Position numbers and translations under genes: made by a program. This document shows positions 31,148 through 32,915 of a stretch of 32,915 bases of DNA, piece by piece (position 1 is the stretch's first letter; every line of letters starts with the position of its first letter). The notes beneath the pieces are model-generated. The model worked only from the letters and a program-made list of their open reading frames with translations, did not search any database and was not told where the DNA came from. Source of the DNA: Nymphaea colorata (taxonomy: Eukaryota > Streptophyta > Magnoliopsida > Nymphaeales > Nymphaeaceae); assembly GCF_008831285.2 (NCBI RefSeq), contig NW_022205066.1, positions 1 through 32,915 of the forward strand, in the 5' to 3' direction.

Positions 31148-31792
31148 ATGCTCAAGTGGATCAATAATAGTCTCAATAAAACCTCCACGCCCGAAGCATC
31201 GAGGGAAACATCCAACCAACCGTCCTTCCTTTTCTAGACTGAAAACTTACCTGGAAAAATCCTCGATTTGGAGTTCCAATGCGAAAGCGAGCTTGCATCC
31301 CGGTAGCTCATTGCCAGTCTCACCAAACTATACACCGTATCTATTGCACCACATAGCAAGCGGTTGAATATTACGAGGCAAATAATGACCCCAAATATCG
31401 CGTCTACCGCAAGCGTCTCGAGCACTTTTTGAAAAAACAGAATATCGATGATATTCTGAGGGGAAAATCGGGGCAACTGGTCAGCAAGAAGGACACGGCG
31501 AGAAGAAGATAACCACGCTCGACAAGTCCAAAAGCGAAGTCAACAAGTTGCTGGACCGCTCCGAAAAGATCAACAACTTGAACCAGGAACGTTTGGAGTC
31601 CAATTTGAAAGAGCAGGAGAGCCACCTCAACGAACGCATCCAGAGACGCAAAGCCATGAGCAATCGTTCCTCCAATACAACGACGAGGAGAACGAGGAGG
31701 GCAAGGTGGAGGGCAAGAAGATGAATAGGAACATCGTGCTCGACGGAATGGTCGAGTTCAAGTGGCAGAAGATGAAGCGGGTGTTTATGTGA
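31148..31792 (+). CDS. Small coiled-coil protein, one intron
   Basis: About 208 codons after splicing, ATG 31148 ('MLKWINNSLNKTSTPEASRE') to TGA 31790-31792. Joining across the 20-nt intron gives 'LIASLTKLYTQAVEYYEANN', a helical N-terminal domain resembling MIT or other helical-hairpin domains, continuing 'DPKYRVYRKRLEHFLKKQNI'. After a break near 31,465 a charged coiled coil follows ('KSEVNKLLDRSEKINNLNQE', 'KEQESHLNERIQRRKAMS'), then an end 'LDGMVEFKWQKMKRVFM'. The coil recalls an R-SNARE motif, but there is no membrane anchor, so a SNARE call is not made. Function unknown. It converges with the carrier gene, 25 bp between stops. Confidence 0.72.
31337..31356 (+). other. Intron, 20 nt
   Basis: GTATCTATTGCACCACATAG. 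Removal joins 'LTKLYT' to 'QAVEYYEANNDPKYRVYRK', where the unspliced frame would reach TGA at once. Confidence 0.85.
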
Positions 31793-31817
31793 GAAGTACT
31801 ATTAATTTACTAAAATA

Positions 31818-32715
31818 TCACTCCTCCTCCATCACTGCAATCAGAGCGTCCCTGCCGCTCACCTTGTTCAGATACCACTCGTACATGAAAAGATAGAGAG
31901 AAGTATGGAGGCTGTTCTTCATCACTCTCAGCTTCACCCCCGAAAACAATCCCTTTAAGCCTTCCCTTCTGTATATGTCCACTATGCTGCTCATAATACG
32001 ATATTTGCTGATTGATTTGCTTTGGATGCGTGTCTTTAGCGTGTCCAAGGGCGTCGTCAATGCCGAAACCAGTCCTCCTAATAAAAAAGCTGGCAAAAGG
32101 TTTAGACTAAAATTCTTAAGTGTAAAGTTGCCATTGCTGTTCACGTTGTCCCTGTACTCTCCTCCAACCACGCTATTCCTGTAGGCTTACAACAGGGACC
32201 AGAAGAGAGAAGAGTATATCATATCTCTGACCAATGTATCTTATAGCCATGGAAAGTTGGCATCATTCCCTTCCTCACTATATTGTTGCTGATTTTGATG
32301 CGAGCGGACTAAAGGGAACGTTGGCAGTAGTCACCACGAACCTCGACGCAAGCGAGGCGATAAGGGTGCAGGATGTGCCATCGAGTCCAAGGCCATTTTT
32401 GAGAAATCTCCTGGTATTCTAGTAGAGCTCAGCGTAGAGATGTTGCTGAAAAGCACTTGCGGAACGGCCACTTTAGGCTTTTAAGCGATCCTGTCCAGCT
32501 AAAAGTAGCACAAGTGCAAGTTGTTAGGGACTGATAATCTAGAATAGAGCAGGAATTACTTGAATGCGGGTACTGAGGCAGGAGACTGGATAGTATTGGA
32601 TGTGGAGCTTGGCAACTTCGATAGGATTGGTGACAAAAGTGCTAATTATTGAGCTGGCTGCAGAAGCAACAAATATGTTACTCTTTTTTCTATAATTTTC
32701 CTGATGATTCATCAT
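31818..32715 (-). CDS. Mitochondrial carrier (SLC25 family)
   Basis: Inner-membrane solute carrier of about 299 codons, the usual family length, ATG 32715 (or 32712) to TGA 31818-31820. Three repeats are visible. Repeat 1 has 'SIISTFVTNPIEVAKLHIQY' with PxExxK. Repeat 2 has 'AELYENTRRFLKNGLGLDGT' and 'VVTTANVPFSLVRIKISNN', whose signature has Ser in place of Asp/Glu. Repeat 3 has 'LLPAFLLGGLVSALTTPLDT' plus 'LKTRIQSKS' (PxDxxK) and 'YRREGLKGLFSGVKLRVMKN'. It resembles the SLC25A39/40 group in layout, but the substrate is not assignable. Several one-base breaks lie at 32,150-32,560, and a 21-nt GTAATT...CTAG segment near 32,550 may be an intron. It is the last gene before the telomere. Confidence 0.85.
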
Positions 32716-32815
32716 ATTATAAAAATAGAGCCTAACCCAAAGGATCTCTCCAGCAGAGCCAAATTACTTATATAACATATGCAGTTGGTTATATGAATGC
32801 TAGGAATGCAAATGC
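32716..32815. promoter_or_regulatory. Right subtelomere and carrier promoter
   Basis: 100 bp of A/T-rich DNA between the carrier start codon and the telomere. The promoter of the last gene must lie here, perhaps abutting the telomere. Confidence 0.4.
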
Positions 32816-32915
32816 GGGGTTGGGGTTGGGGTTGGGTGGGGTTGGGGTTGGGTTGGGGTTGGGGTTGGGGTTGGGGTTGGGGTTGGGGTTGGGGTTGGGG
32901 TTGGGTTGGGGTTGG
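32816..32915. repeat. Right telomere, GGGGTT repeats
   Basis: 100 bp of GGGGTT, the complement of the left-end repeat. A few units are irregular (GGGTGGGGTT, GGGTTGGGG), each explained by loss of one or more bases from a unit. Read together with the indels elsewhere these are probably consensus errors. Confidence 0.97.

Noticed and set aside
31480-31670. R-SNARE-like coiled coil
   Set aside because: No C-terminal membrane anchor and the zero-layer context is not convincing.
1-32915. Tetrahymena or Paramecium origin
   Set aside because: The base composition is far less A/T-rich than in those genera, and TAA/TAG align to Glu rather than the Gln of their code.
1-32915. CRISPR arrays, insertion sequences, rRNA or tRNA genes
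   Set aside because: None seen on either strand; the only arrays are telomeres and the RS-domain heptads.

Overview
The window is a complete linear chromosome from a ciliate macronucleus. It opens with CCCCAA repeats and closes with GGGGTT repeats, and genes fill almost everything between. Under the standard code almost every gene looks shattered. If TAA and TAG are read as sense codons and only TGA as stop, long proteins appear and every gene with a recognisable end finishes on TGA. At alignable positions TAA/TAG fall where relatives carry Glu: the YEGE core of MORN repeats and several conserved Glu of IFT144/WDR19. C4A2 telomeres (oligohymenophorean type) plus UAR=Glu point to a peritrich ciliate (Vorticella/Campanella/Carchesium relatives, NCBI code 30). 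Four introns are exactly 20 nt (GTA...TAG) and one is 65 nt.

Layout, left to right: telomere (1-57); CFAP47-like ciliary protein (+, 197-7902); cathepsin-like cysteine protease (-, 7922-9219); coiled-coil protein (-, 9340-10404); unknown protein (+, 10665-11559); RRM plus RS-domain splicing-factor-like protein with two introns (-, 11607-12867); a 0.6 kb gap without a secure gene; type II membrane GT2 glycosyltransferase (-, 13500-14774); MORN-repeat protein (-, 14913-15653); a large unidentified protein (-, 15869-17841); a 0.75 kb gap with one possible small ORF; small basic protein (+, 18599-19303); small unknown protein (-, 19349-19897); acidic protein (-, 20052-20899); RING-coiled-coil-Aurora-like pseudokinase (+, 21030-22381); small secreted Cys-rich protein (-, 22529-22857); intact helical orphan protein with one intron (-, 23063-24390); IFT144/WDR19 (+, 24507-28694); kinesin (-, 28765-30818); coiled-coil protein with an intron (+, 31148-31792); mitochondrial carrier (-, 31818-32715); telomere (32816-32915).

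Three genes concern cilia or microtubules: CFAP47 (axoneme), IFT144 (retrograde intraflagellar transport, IFT-A) and a kinesin that converges on IFT144. The others are housekeeping or unknown, so I see no operon-like system. Convergent neighbours are only 18-70 bp apart in most cases, and divergent pairs share promoters of about 115-330 bp.

Quality caveat: many genes contain single-base frame breaks, nearly all looking like a missing base and often at a shortened homopolymer. Other genes (18599-19303, 23063-24390, 11607-12867) have none. I treat the breaks as probable long-read consensus errors. Gene ends are reliable where a frame is clear; the exact protein through breaks is not.
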